Below, in pieces: positions 33,331 through 43,089 of a stretch of DNA of 64,000 nucleotides. Below the pieces are notes generated by a model, which was not told where the DNA came from, searched no databases, and worked only from the letters and a program-made list of their open reading frames with translations. A program made the translations under genes and the position numbers. The stretch is from CAYRNR01 sp964425605 (GTDB taxonomy: Bacteria > Myxococcota_A > UBA796 > UBA9615 > CAYRNR01), in the NCBI GenBank assembly GCA_964425605.1, contig CAYRNR010000035.1, positions 1-64,000 of the forward strand, read 5' to 3'. Within the stretch, counting starts at the first letter, position 1. Each line of letters opens with the position of its first letter.

Positions 33331-34350
33331 GTGAGAGGTAGAGGCCCCACTCCCATTCCCGTCGCCCCCCGTGGCGTACTTCGCGATCCGTTCGGACGCC
33401 GGTTGAGGTATCTACGTCTCTCGATCACGGACCGCTGCAACTACCGCTGCGTCTACTGCATGCCCGAGTCAGGGGTCCCTCTGCGGCCGCGGTCCGAGCG
33501 CCTGACCCTGGAGGAGATCGCCCGGGTCGGGCGGGTCCTCTGTGAGATGGGGTTCGACAAGATCCGCCTGACAGGTGGCGAACCGACCCTGCGCCGCGGC
33601 CTCCCGAAGCTCATCGGCATGCTCCGCGGCAACCCGGGGCTGCGCGACCTGTCCATGACCACCAACGGCTGGGACCTGTTCGACCGGGCAGGGCGCTACC
33701 GAGAAGCCGGCCTGTCCCGCGTGAACCTGTCTCTGGACACCCTCGACCCTCGGCGTTACCAGGAGGTAACACGCGTGGGGCGTCTCTCCCGTGTCCTCGA
33801 TGGCATCGACCTGTTGCTGCGCATGGAATGGACGCCGGTGAAACTCAACATGGTCGTCATGCGCGGGTTCAACGACGCCGAGGTCGTGACCCTGGTGGAC
33901 CGCTTCATCGACCATCCAGTGGATATCCGCTTCATCGAATACATGCCGTTCTGCGGGGATGCCTGGCGGACGGTGCCGTGGTCGGAGACCCGTGCCGTGA
34001 TCCAGCGTCGCTATCGACTCCTCGACGACGGCCGCCAGGACGACACGGGTCCAGCGACGCGCTTCCGGATCGAAGGAGCCCCCTGCCGGGTGGCCACCAT
34101 CGCCCCCCAGAGCCATCGATTCTGCGGGCAGTGCAACCGGATTCGACTCGAGGCGGACGGGACGCTGCGGATGTGCCTGGCTCGGTCGAGCGATGGACTG
34201 TGTCTGCGTGGCCCGCTTCGGAGGGGTGCCACCGACGACGACCTCGAGGAGCTGGTTCGTCGGGCTGTGCTCGACAAGCCCCTCCACTACGGCGTGGACG
34301 GGAAGGGCGAGGCCATCTTCGAGGGCCGGATGTCCCAGGTCGGAGGTTGA
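33331..34350 (+). CDS. moaA: GTP 3',8-cyclase MoaA
   Basis: 339 residues, family length. A radical SAM enzyme for the first step of molybdopterin synthesis (GTP to 3',8-cyclo-7,8-dihydro-GTP). The N-terminal cluster is CNYRCVYC, within DPFGRRLRYLRLSITDRC. IRLTGGEPTLRRGL and VNLSLDTLDPRRYQEVTR are conserved. The C-terminal cluster is CGQCNRIRLEADGTLRMC. Start GTG 33331 is chosen over upstream options because GAGG is at correct spacing and the protein begins just before the conserved FGRR. It lacks the usual C-terminal GG tail, ending SQVGG, which is in fact a GG. Works with the MoaC domain at 8004-8984. Confidence 0.96.
   Translation: MRGRGPTPIPVAPRGVLRDPFGRRLRYLRLSITDRCNYRCVYCMPESGVPLRPRSERLTLEEIARVGRVLCEMGFDKIRLTGGEPTLRRGLPKLIGMLRGNPGLRDLSMTTNGWDLFDRAGRYREAGLSRVNLSLDTLDPRRYQEVTRVGRLSRVLDGIDLLLRMEWTPVKLNMVVMRGFNDAEVVTLVDRFIDHPVDIRFIEYMPFCGDAWRTVPWSETRAVIQRRYRLLDDGRQDDTGPATRFRIEGAPCRVATIAPQSHRFCGQCNRIRLEADGTLRMCLARSSDGLCLRGPLRRGATDDDLEELVRRAVLDKPLHYGVDGKGEAIFEGRMSQVGG
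33755..33770. promoter_or_regulatory. Perfect dyad GTTACC-AGGA-GGTAAC inside moaA
   Basis: The only copy in which both arms fit GTTACC-N4-GGTAAC exactly. It is within the moaA coding sequence (RYQEVT), 467 bp upstream of the leftward sigma-54-like promoter at 33288. It could act as a distant enhancer or be a chance result of codon choice. Confidence 0.4.
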
Positions 34351-34403
34351 AGATGGTCCGGTTTTGGGAAGGCCCCCCCCAGAGCCTCTGTGACCGCGAC
34401 GCG

Positions 34404-34610
34404 CTAGCCGTCGCGGGAGCCCGCCTTACCCGCGTCCCCCTCGATGGCGTCCGGGTCCCCCTCGACGTTGGTCTTGAAGCCGCGGATGCCCTTGCCGAGA
34501 GCCGCGCCGATCTGCGGCAGCTTCCCCACGCCGAAGAAGATCATGACGATCACGAGGATCACGATCAGTTCCATGGGGCCTGGGGTCCACATCATCGCCA
34601 GCGGTGTCAT
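34404..34610 (-). CDS. tatA: Twin-arginine translocase subunit TatA
   Basis: 68 residues from ATG 34610 (AGGAG seven or so bases upstream). Short N-terminus, one membrane helix (GPMELIVILVIVMIFFG), the hinge VGKLPQIGAALGKGIRGFK and an acidic tail. The length and hinge pattern fit TatA, which forms the translocation pore with TatB and TatC. It is convergent with moaA and separated from tatBC by 26 kb. A consensus sigma-54 promoter lies 83 bp upstream, linking it to the molybdoenzyme operon. Confidence 0.94.
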   Translation of the reverse strand: MTPLAMMWTPGPMELIVILVIVMIFFGVGKLPQIGAALGKGIRGFKTNVEGDPDAIEGDAGKAGSRDG

Positions 34611-34692
34611 CTCGGTACTCCTGTGTCGCGGTGGTGTCGGCCGGGATCTCCCGTGGCGGGGGAGGCGCACCACCGATGTACCTAGTGATTGT

Positions 34693-34707
34693 GCAAGGAA
34701 GGTGCCA
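34693..34707 (-). promoter_or_regulatory. Sigma-54 (-24/-12) promoter of tatA
   Basis: Read leftward: TGGCAC-CTTCC-TTGC, an exact consensus match with correct spacing. Transcription would start near 34682, giving a leader of about 70 nt before ATG 34610. A GTCACC-GATC-GGTAAC dyad lies 124 bp upstream. Confidence 0.85.
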
Positions 34708-34830
34708 GCCCAGACCCACGGCGTGCCGATGCGAATCGCCGCGGTCCGCTGGATTCGGTAGAGGATTTTCCGGGGCCACTCGGCCCCCTACCCCGGTGTT
34801 ACCCATCGACCCCAGGTCGAGGGGGAGATC

Positions 34831-34846
34831 GTCACCGATCGGTAAC
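34831..34846. promoter_or_regulatory. Dyad GTCACC-GATC-GGTAAC, candidate activator site
   Basis: One mismatch to GTTACC-N4-GGTAAC, matching the sites at 26331-26465. A single half-site (GTTACC) is at 34798-34803. The dyad is 124 bp upstream of the tatA promoter and only 11 bp before the MOSC gene ATG, touching its ribosome-binding site. Confidence 0.6.
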
Positions 34847-34857
34847 AGGAGGAGACC

Positions 34858-35298
34858 ATGATCGAGCTCGGAATCGTCCAGGCGCTGTGTATCAGTCCGG
34901 AAAAGGGCACCGCCAAGAACCCCGTAGAGGGAGTCACCATCCGGTCCGATCACGGCATCGAGGGGGATGCTCACGCGGGCGCCGGCCACCGGCAGCTCAG
35001 TGCCCTGGCCTTCGAGTCCGTCGAGCGGATGCTCTGCAAACTCCCCAACCTGGGCCCCGGTGACTTCGGTGAGAACCTCGTCACGGTCGGGGTGGACTGG
35101 CAGTCCCTGCGGGTGGGGGAGCGGGTGCGCCTGGGTGAGTCGGTCGTCGCCGAGGTCACCCAGCACGGTAAGAAGTGTCACACTCGATGCGCGATCTACT
35201 ACTCCGCAGGGGAGTGCATCATGCCCACCGAGGGCGTCTTCATGAAGGTGATCTCCGCCGGTACGGTGATGGCGGGAGATCCGATCTTCCGGCTCTAG
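34858..35298 (+). CDS. MOSC-domain protein
   Basis: 146 residues with a strong AGGAGG site upstream. The MOSC fold is recognisable: GIVQALCISPEKGTAKNPVE, GIEGDAHAG, RQLSALAFESVE, LGPGDFGENL and a Cys-rich end, KKCHTRC...AGEC. MOSC domains bind the molybdenum cofactor or act as sulfur carriers or Moco sulfurases; standalone forms are often found in cofactor gene sets of anaerobes. Position beside moaA and tatA supports a cofactor role. Its stop overlaps the convergent lipoprotein stop (TAG and CTA interleaved). Confidence 0.9.
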   Translation: MIELGIVQALCISPEKGTAKNPVEGVTIRSDHGIEGDAHAGAGHRQLSALAFESVERMLCKLPNLGPGDFGENLVTVGVDWQSLRVGERVRLGESVVAEVTQHGKKCHTRCAIYYSAGECIMPTEGVFMKVISAGTVMAGDPIFRL

Positions 35299-35864
35299 AA
35301 CACGTACTCGCAATTGAAGAAGTGGGTCGGTCGTGTGCTGCGCGGGACCAGCACGGCAGTGGTCAGCACGATCTCCTCGAGGCAGTCACCGTCGCGGGCG
35401 TGGACGTAGGCGTAGGCCCGCTGGTCGGGGTTGCCGCACTCGAGGAACCACATGTTGAGTTCCACGCCCACGCAGCCGGTGGCGCGGGAGGCGGCCCCCA
35501 CGAGCATGGCGTCCTCCCAGTCGGGCGGCTCCGGCGCCGTGCCGTCCACGGTGCAGTCGTCGGCGATCAGCTCGTCCCAGGCGGTCAGGGAGTTGGCGGT
35601 GAAGGTCAGCTCCTCTTCCACCGGCGTGCAGAACGACAGGTCGAAGGCTTGCGGCTGGATCTCCACGCAGTTGTTCAGGTTGAAGTCCTCCTGATCGCAG
35701 TTGATCACCCCCCCCTGCGCGTCGTCGTCGTCGTCGGCTCCGCTCGTGTCGTCGTCCCCGGCGGTGGCGTCGTCGTCGGCTTCGCCCCCGCTGTCGTCGT
35801 CGTAGCTCGAACCGGAGCAACCCAGGATCAGCCCGAGCAGCAGCATCAGGGTTCGTCTCGTCAT
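35295..35864 (-). CDS. Lipoprotein with Asp-rich linker, unknown function
   Basis: 189 residues from ATG 35864 (GAGGGG upstream). LMLLLGLILGC is a lipobox. An acidic spacer (residues about 25-55, mostly Asp with Ser, Gly and Ala) separates the lipid anchor from a globular domain of about 130 residues containing seven Cys. No family recognised. The spacer style is the same as in the proteins at 50327, 55234, 56846 and 59911. Probably outer-membrane and surface exposed. Confidence 0.8.
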   Translation of the reverse strand: MTRRTLMLLLGLILGCSGSSYDDDSGGEADDDATAGDDDTSGADDDDDAQGGVINCDQEDFNLNNCVEIQPQAFDLSFCTPVEEELTFTANSLTAWDELIADDCTVDGTAPEPPDWEDAMLVGAASRATGCVGVELNMWFLECGNPDQRAYAYVHARDGDCLEEIVLTTAVLVPRSTRPTHFFNCEYVF

Positions 35865-35866
35865 GG

Positions 35867-37147
35867 TCACCCCTCCTCGGCGATGCAACGCAGCAGCGCC
35901 CTTTCGTACTCATCCAGGCTGTCGAAGTCGGGGAAGTCCGACCCCTCGCCGACGCGCCCGCCGGGCCAGGTCCGCACGAATGAGAGCGCGGTCATCAGCT
36001 GCCTCACCTGGGCCGCGAACGGCTCGTCGAGGCGGTGCAACGGCCCGGGCATCCGCACGGTCTCGACGAGGACGCCGCCGGCCGTGCGGTGGATCCCCTG
36101 CACCAGATCGCACACGTCGAATGCGTCGTCGCCGCCGATGTGCGCGGGGAACACCCCGACCACCTGCTCGAACGGGACCTTGAAGGGGGCGCCGCCGGCG
36201 GTCTCCAGGCTCAGCCGCTCGGTCTCGATGGCGGCGAGCCGGCTGGTCCGCGGCCGTAGCCTCGCAGTGACGGGGTCGTCCTCGTCGGGATCGGACACGC
36301 GCCCCCAGGGGGCCGATACCTGTAGCGACTCGTCGGTGGTGAACCTGTCGTCCTGCGGTGGGGCGGGGACCTGGGGGATGGAGTCGTCGGTCCACGGCAC
36401 GGGCGGGACCTGCTCCTCCGCCGCGTCGCTGGACGCCATCCAGTCGTGGATGTTCGCCACGAGCTCGTCCGGCGTCTCGGCCGTTGGGGCCGCCGCCGGC
36501 GGTGGCTCGTCCTCCCACGGCGCGGGGGCTTGCGCGGCTTGTTCGGCCGGCGGGGGTTGCGGCTCGGCCTTCCGTGTACGCGTGAACGCCAGGGCGCCGA
36601 CCGCGCCGAGGGCGAAGCCGCCGATGTGCGCGCCGTACCCCACGTCCTGCGCTCCCAGCACCAGCCACGAGAACAGGAGGTAGCCGAACCACACCGCCGG
36701 CGCGACCCACGCCGGCACCCGGAACGTCCCCTTGCGCACGAACACCGCCCCCCAGAAGAAGAACCACATGCGGATGCGCGCCCGCGCGAAGTAGACCAGG
36801 TACGCGCCCATCAGCCCGGCGACGCCGCCGCTGGCGCCGATCGACAGGGTCAGCGGCTGGTCGCCCATGAACAGCAGCTGCACCACACCCCCGAAGGCGC
36901 CGCACGCCAGGAACGAGCCCACCAGCACCCCGCGGCTCCACACGTTCTCCAGCGACGACATGGCCAACCACAAGAAGAGCAGGGTGCCCAGTACGTGGAT
37001 CCACCCGGCGTGCTGGAACGGGTGGGCGATCTGCCCGACCACCAGCGCCATCAGGCACAGCGCCGTGGTCACGATCGTGGCCACGGGGATGCGCATCGCC
37101 TCCTGGCGCTCGGTGAAGTCGGGAATCAGCACGAAGATCAAGGGCAT
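35867..37147 (-). CDS. Rhomboid-family intramembrane serine protease with long C-terminal tail
   Basis: 426 residues. The first 200 contain about six membrane spans with the catalytic serine in LSIGASGGVAG (Ser106) and the catalytic histidine in GYGAHIGGFALG (His174); the HAGWIHVLGTLLFLW segment matches the conserved loop and helix. From about 195 the protein becomes a Pro/Glu/Asp-rich cytoplasmic linker and then a folded region (about 300-420) that I do not recognise (APFKVPFEQVVGVFPAHIGG). Start ATG 37147 was chosen because membrane homology begins immediately after. It is divergent from the FHA gene. Confidence 0.87.
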   Translation of the reverse strand: MPLIFVLIPDFTERQEAMRIPVATIVTTALCLMALVVGQIAHPFQHAGWIHVLGTLLFLWLAMSSLENVWSRGVLVGSFLACGAFGGVVQLLFMGDQPLTLSIGASGGVAGLMGAYLVYFARARIRMWFFFWGAVFVRKGTFRVPAWVAPAVWFGYLLFSWLVLGAQDVGYGAHIGGFALGAVGALAFTRTRKAEPQPPPAEQAAQAPAPWEDEPPPAAAPTAETPDELVANIHDWMASSDAAEEQVPPVPWTDDSIPQVPAPPQDDRFTTDESLQVSAPWGRVSDPDEDDPVTARLRPRTSRLAAIETERLSLETAGGAPFKVPFEQVVGVFPAHIGGDDAFDVCDLVQGIHRTAGGVLVETVRMPGPLHRLDEPFAAQVRQLMTALSFVRTWPGGRVGEGSDFPDFDSLDEYERALLRCIAEEG

Positions 37148-37211
37148 GACTGACCCCGCGATTCTAGCACCCCTCGCGCGCGGGTCCGTAAATGCGCGCC
37201 GATCTGATAGC

Positions 37212-39104
37212 ATGACGCGCGAGGCGAATGCGGAGCGGGACATCGTGCCATCGTTACTGGTCACACACGGATACCACTTCGGTACCCGGTTCGAGCTGCT
37301 CGATCTGACCACCATCGGTCGATCGTCGACGTGCACCATCCAGCTGCTCGACGAGAAGGTCAGCCGGCTCCACGCGACGCTGTATCGCGACGGAGACCAC
37401 TTCTACGTCCGCGACGAAGGCAGCTCCAACGGCACCGGCCGCAACGGCCAGCTGCTGCTGGAGCCGGGGATGCTGCGCCCCGGTGACGAGGTGGCGGTCG
37501 GCAACAACCTGATGCTGTACGAGCCGCGGATGGAGATCCTCCGCGACCGGGGCGGCGCTGGCGCGGTCGTGATCTGCGACGGCGGCGACGCGGATCAGAT
37601 CAACGAGGGTGGAGCGGCAGCGCTGAGCTCGGGCGAGGGCCTGGGCTTCCAGCCCGCGAGCCTGCAGGCCGCCGTGGCGAGGGTCATGGCGTCCAGCCGC
37701 TCGTCCGGGTTCGCCTGGCTGCTGCTCGAGGCGCTGGTGCGGGGTGTGGGCGCGGAGCGCGCGGCCCTGCTGCGGATGCGGGGCAAGGCCGGGCTGCAGG
37801 CGCTGTTGACGTACCCGGGACAGAGCCGGGTGACCGTGCCGCGCATCCTGCTGGAGCGGGTGCAGGAGTTGGGCAAGGGCGTGCGCATGGAGGACGGCGT
37901 GAGCCAGCTGAAGATCCGCGGCGGTCGTACGCGCGTGGAGAGCAAGCTGGGATCGTCGTTGTGCGTGCCGCTGATGCGGCGCGGTGAGCTCGAGGCCATC
38001 CTGTACGCCGACACCCAGGTGCGCGGCGCCTTCAGGGCGCTGCCCCTGACCGTGGTCGAGGACATGGTGTCCGTGTGCTACCCGGCGCTGCTGTCGGCGG
38101 TGCATGTGCCCATCTCCGGGATGCGCTCGGCGGTCAAGCCGCAGCGCCCCATCGCCTCGAGCGCCGCGATGAAGAAGGCGTTGCGGGCGGCGGACCGGAT
38201 GGCCACGGTGGACGAGCCGTTCCTGGTGGCCGGTGAGCCGGGCAGCGGCCGCGAGGAGCTGGTCCGGCACGCGCACGACCACTCGCCGCGGCGTCACGGG
38301 CCGATGGTGGTCGTGGCCTGCGACTTCCTCCCCGAGGCGCGCGCCGAGAGTGTGCTGTTCGGCCACGAGAAGGGGGCGTTCGCCGGCGCGGCGGCGCGCA
38401 AGCCCGGCAAGCTGGAGGAGGCCGACTGCGGCACCTTGCTGCTCAAGGAGATCGGCGATCTGGCGCCGGCGCTCCAGCTCAAGCTGCTGCGCGCGATCCA
38501 GGAGGGGCGCTTCTACCGCCAGGGTGGGAGCCGGCCGGTGTATTGCGACGTGCGGGTCGTGGGCGCGTCCCGCCGGGATCTCAGCCGCATGATCCGTGAC
38601 GAGGAGTTCCGCGAGGATCTGTACGCCCAGCTGGAGCCCCGCCGCATCGACGTGGACCCGTTGCGGGAGCGCGCCGACGACCTCGAGCCGCTCATCGCGC
38701 GCATCGTCGCGAGCATCAACGCCGAGCTGGGCGTGACCCTCAAGGGGTTCGAGCCCGGCGCGTTGAATCGCCTGCAGCGCCACCCGTGGCGTCGCAACGT
38801 GCGCGAGCTCGAGCACGTGCTGCGGCGGGTGCTGCTGCTCAGCGAGGGCGACGAGGTGGGGGAGGAGGCCGTGGCCGAGGTGCTGGCCACGCAGGTGGAC
38901 CCGGCCGGGGTGGACGAGACCCTGGAGCTGGGCCAGGCGATCCGCCGCGTGGAGAGCCGCGTGCTCGTGGGCGCCATGCGCAAGGCCGACGGGCGCAAGG
39001 GACGTGCCGCGGCCATCCTGGGCCTGTCCCGCGAGGCGCTGGACCGTCGTCTGGCCGAGTACGGCGTGGACCTGGCCCGTGAACTCGCCGACGAGGATTT
39101 CTGA
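37212..39104 (+). CDS. FHA-GAF-AAA+ protein with inactivated NtrC-type ATPase domain
   Basis: 630 residues. An FHA domain (about 13-100) has the phosphothreonine-binding signature GRSS (36-39), SRLH (51-54) and SSNGT. A GAF-like middle section is about 150-300. Residues about 320-560 align with sigma-54 activators, but the key positions are changed: Walker A is GEPGSGREE (Lys to Arg), the GAFTGA loop is GAFAGA, Walker B is GTLLLKEIG (Asp to Lys), and FREDLYAQLEP lacks the arginine-finger Arg. The C-terminal helix-turn-helix (GRKGRAAAILGLSREALDRRL) is kept. It probably binds DNA and a phosphoprotein without hydrolysing ATP. Confidence 0.88.
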   Translation: MTREANAERDIVPSLLVTHGYHFGTRFELLDLTTIGRSSTCTIQLLDEKVSRLHATLYRDGDHFYVRDEGSSNGTGRNGQLLLEPGMLRPGDEVAVGNNLMLYEPRMEILRDRGGAGAVVICDGGDADQINEGGAAALSSGEGLGFQPASLQAAVARVMASSRSSGFAWLLLEALVRGVGAERAALLRMRGKAGLQALLTYPGQSRVTVPRILLERVQELGKGVRMEDGVSQLKIRGGRTRVESKLGSSLCVPLMRRGELEAILYADTQVRGAFRALPLTVVEDMVSVCYPALLSAVHVPISGMRSAVKPQRPIASSAAMKKALRAADRMATVDEPFLVAGEPGSGREELVRHAHDHSPRRHGPMVVVACDFLPEARAESVLFGHEKGAFAGAAARKPGKLEEADCGTLLLKEIGDLAPALQLKLLRAIQEGRFYRQGGSRPVYCDVRVVGASRRDLSRMIRDEEFREDLYAQLEPRRIDVDPLRERADDLEPLIARIVASINAELGVTLKGFEPGALNRLQRHPWRRNVRELEHVLRRVLLLSEGDEVGEEAVAEVLATQVDPAGVDETLELGQAIRRVESRVLVGAMRKADGRKGRAAAILGLSREALDRRLAEYGVDLARELADEDF

Positions 39105-39124
39105 CCGACAGGAGAAGACTCGAC

Positions 39125-40966
<1,842 letters not shown>

Positions 40967-40971
40967 CGACC

Positions 40972-42582
40972 ATGGCCTGCTTCCGGACCCCCTCGTGGAT
41001 GTGCGCGCTGCTCGTGGCCGCGCTGGGCTGCAGCGATCAGAGCCTGCACAACGAACCCGACGAGCCCGAACCGCCGGCCCCCCCTGACATCGAGGTCACC
41101 CCCATGAGCCTCGAGTTCGGCACCCTGGAGATGGGCTCCGCCCTGACCCAGGAGGTGACCATCTCGAGCGTCGGCGGCCAGGACCTGCACATCAGCGGGC
41201 TCCACATCGAAGGGCCGGCCCACTTCACCTTCGAGGGTGAAGACACGCCGCTGGTCATGGGCCCCGGCGCCGTGTCCATCGCCCGCATCACCTACACCGC
41301 CCTGGACGGGGCCGACGCCGCAGGCGTCTTCCGCATCAACAGCAACGACCCCGACGAGGACATCGTCGAGGTGGACCTGCACGGCATGGGCCTGGGGCCG
41401 GCCATCGTCATCGATCCCCCCACCTGGGACTTCGGCAGCCACCACGTGTTCTGCGAGGAGAGCGTCGAGCTGGTGGTCGAGAGCGTCGGCAATTCCCCCG
41501 TCACCGTCTCCACCTGGAGCTTCGAGGCCATCCCCTCGTCCACGGCCATGAGCTGGTCCACCCAGGACCTCTACGAGGGCCTCGAGCTGATGCCGGGCGA
41601 CACCGCTGTGGTCACCATCGACTTCTATCCCGAGGACGTGGACAACTACCACGGCGAGCTGGTGGTCGAGGTCGAGCAGGAGATCCCTCCCGCCGTCGGC
41701 ACCCAGACCGGCGAGGGCATCGGCGGCGACTGGGTCACCGACACCTTCATCCAGGAGGGCAACAACCAGACGGACATCCTGTGGGTCGTGGACAACTCCT
41801 GTTCCATGGCCGAGGAGCAGTCCACCCTCGCCGACGACTTCGTCAACTTCTACTCCATCGTCTCGGCCCAGGCCGTGGACTTCCGCATCGCCGCGGTCAC
41901 CACCGACGACGAGCACTTCCTCGGCCAGACCAAGGTCATCGATCACTCCACCCCCAACGGCGACCAGATCTTCGCCGACAACTGCCAGGTGGGCACCAAC
42001 GGCGACACCACCGAGCGCGGGCTGCGGCACGGCTGGGAGGCGATCTCCATGGCCGTGAACAACACGTCCCCCAACGACGGCTTCTACCGCACCGTGGCCG
42101 GCCTGCGCGTCGTGTTCGTGTCCGACGAGATGGACTCGGACGCGGGCAGCTGGGCGACCTACGTCTCCAACTACCAGGGTCTCAAGACCAACCCCAACCA
42201 CGTCATCCTCTCGGCCATCTGCGGCACCGACGGCCAGAATGCCCAGATGTGCTGGGGCGCCGGCGGCCAGGCCATGGCCGGCACCGGCTACGTGGACGCG
42301 GTCAACGCCACCGGCGGCATCCTCGCCAGCATCTGCGACTCCGACTGGTCCCAGGCCCTGACCAACATGGGCTGGCAGTCCCTCTCCCTGGCCGACACCC
42401 TGCCCCTGAGCGAGGAGCCCATCCCCTCCACCATCCTCGTGGACGTCAACGGCGTGCACCTCAACCAGGGCTGGTACTACGACTCGGTCATCAACGCCGT
42501 GGTCATGGAGCCCGACTACGTGCCCGAGGACGGCGACGTCGTGGACGTCACCTACCAGCTGCCAGGTGACTGCTCCGGTTGA
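40972..42582 (+). CDS. Lipoprotein with two Ig-like (ASH-type) domains and a vWA domain
   Basis: 536 residues. MCALLVAALGC is a lipobox. Residues about 35-235 hold two beta-sandwich segments of the ASH/choice-of-anchor style (IEVTPMSLEFGTLEMGS, IVIDPPTWDFGSHHV). Residues about 260-470 form a von Willebrand A domain with the MIDAS motif WVVDNSCSM (D-x-S-x-S) and a later Thr/Asp set. The C-terminal 60 residues are beta-rich (LNQGWYYDS). Probably a surface protein in adhesion or complex assembly; the substrate is unknown. Confidence 0.85.
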   Translation: MACFRTPSWMCALLVAALGCSDQSLHNEPDEPEPPAPPDIEVTPMSLEFGTLEMGSALTQEVTISSVGGQDLHISGLHIEGPAHFTFEGEDTPLVMGPGAVSIARITYTALDGADAAGVFRINSNDPDEDIVEVDLHGMGLGPAIVIDPPTWDFGSHHVFCEESVELVVESVGNSPVTVSTWSFEAIPSSTAMSWSTQDLYEGLELMPGDTAVVTIDFYPEDVDNYHGELVVEVEQEIPPAVGTQTGEGIGGDWVTDTFIQEGNNQTDILWVVDNSCSMAEEQSTLADDFVNFYSIVSAQAVDFRIAAVTTDDEHFLGQTKVIDHSTPNGDQIFADNCQVGTNGDTTERGLRHGWEAISMAVNNTSPNDGFYRTVAGLRVVFVSDEMDSDAGSWATYVSNYQGLKTNPNHVILSAICGTDGQNAQMCWGAGGQAMAGTGYVDAVNATGGILASICDSDWSQALTNMGWQSLSLADTLPLSEEPIPSTILVDVNGVHLNQGWYYDSVINAVVMEPDYVPEDGDVVDVTYQLPGDCSG

Positions 42583-42609
42583 TGTAGGATCCCCCCCGGG
42601 AGGTGGGCC

Positions 42610-43008
42610 ATGGACTCCATCACGTACTTCTTCCTCCAGGGCGGGCCCTTCATGTACGGCGTGCTGGGGGGCTGCTCCTGCGCATTCCTCGGCGCGCTCG
42701 CCGGCGGCATCGCCTACGGCTGGAAGCGCTGGGCCGGCATGCTGATCTTCGTGCTGTTGTCGTCGGTGCCCCTGTGCTCCGGGGTCGGCGGCATGGTCAT
42801 GGGCATGGTCAACACCCACAAGGCCGTCGCCTACGCCTCGCCCGAGATGGCCCAGGAACTCCTCGACCAGGGCAACGCCATCTCCATGTACCCCGTCTAC
42901 CTCGCCGCCGGTGAGCTCTGCATCTGCCTCGGCACCTTCGTGGTACTCGCGATGATCTCCGGCGCCTACTTCCGCCGCCGCCGCTTCAACCAGCTGATGG
43001 CCGAATAG
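42610..43008 (+). CDS. Small membrane protein resembling the N-terminal part of ExbB/TolQ/MotA
   Basis: 132 residues with three hydrophobic segments. ITYFFLQGGPFMYGVLGG resembles the start of ExbB/TolQ proteins (FxxGGPFMYP), but the family's catalytic helices are not clear, and no ExbD-like partner is visible. A GGGAGG site is upstream. The stop TAG is embedded in the first base of the 71-bp palindrome. Function unknown. Confidence 0.75.
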   Translation: MDSITYFFLQGGPFMYGVLGGCSCAFLGALAGGIAYGWKRWAGMLIFVLLSSVPLCSGVGGMVMGMVNTHKAVAYASPEMAQELLDQGNAISMYPVYLAAGELCICLGTFVVLAMISGAYFRRRRFNQLMAE

Positions 43009-43078
43009 GAAAAGGGACGCTCGCAAGAAATCAACTAACTCGTCGAGTTAGTTGATTTCTTGCGAGCGTCCCTTTTCC
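43008..43078. repeat. 71-bp perfect palindrome between convergent genes
   Basis: Two 35-base arms, exactly complementary, around a single T at 43043. The outer ends are GGAAAAGGGACGCTCG and the matching CGAGCGTCCCTTTTCC; the core is AT-rich. It begins at the last base of the stop codon of the 42610 gene and ends 12 bp before the stop codon of the 43090 gene. It could be a strong bidirectional terminator or a REP-like mobile palindrome. Only this copy was seen in the window. Confidence 0.9.
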
Positions 43079-43089
43079 GCTTTTCCACC

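Noticed and set aside
34351..34403. A terminator between moaA and tatA
   Set aside because: A C-run and some GC-rich sequence occur but no stem with adequate pairing was found.
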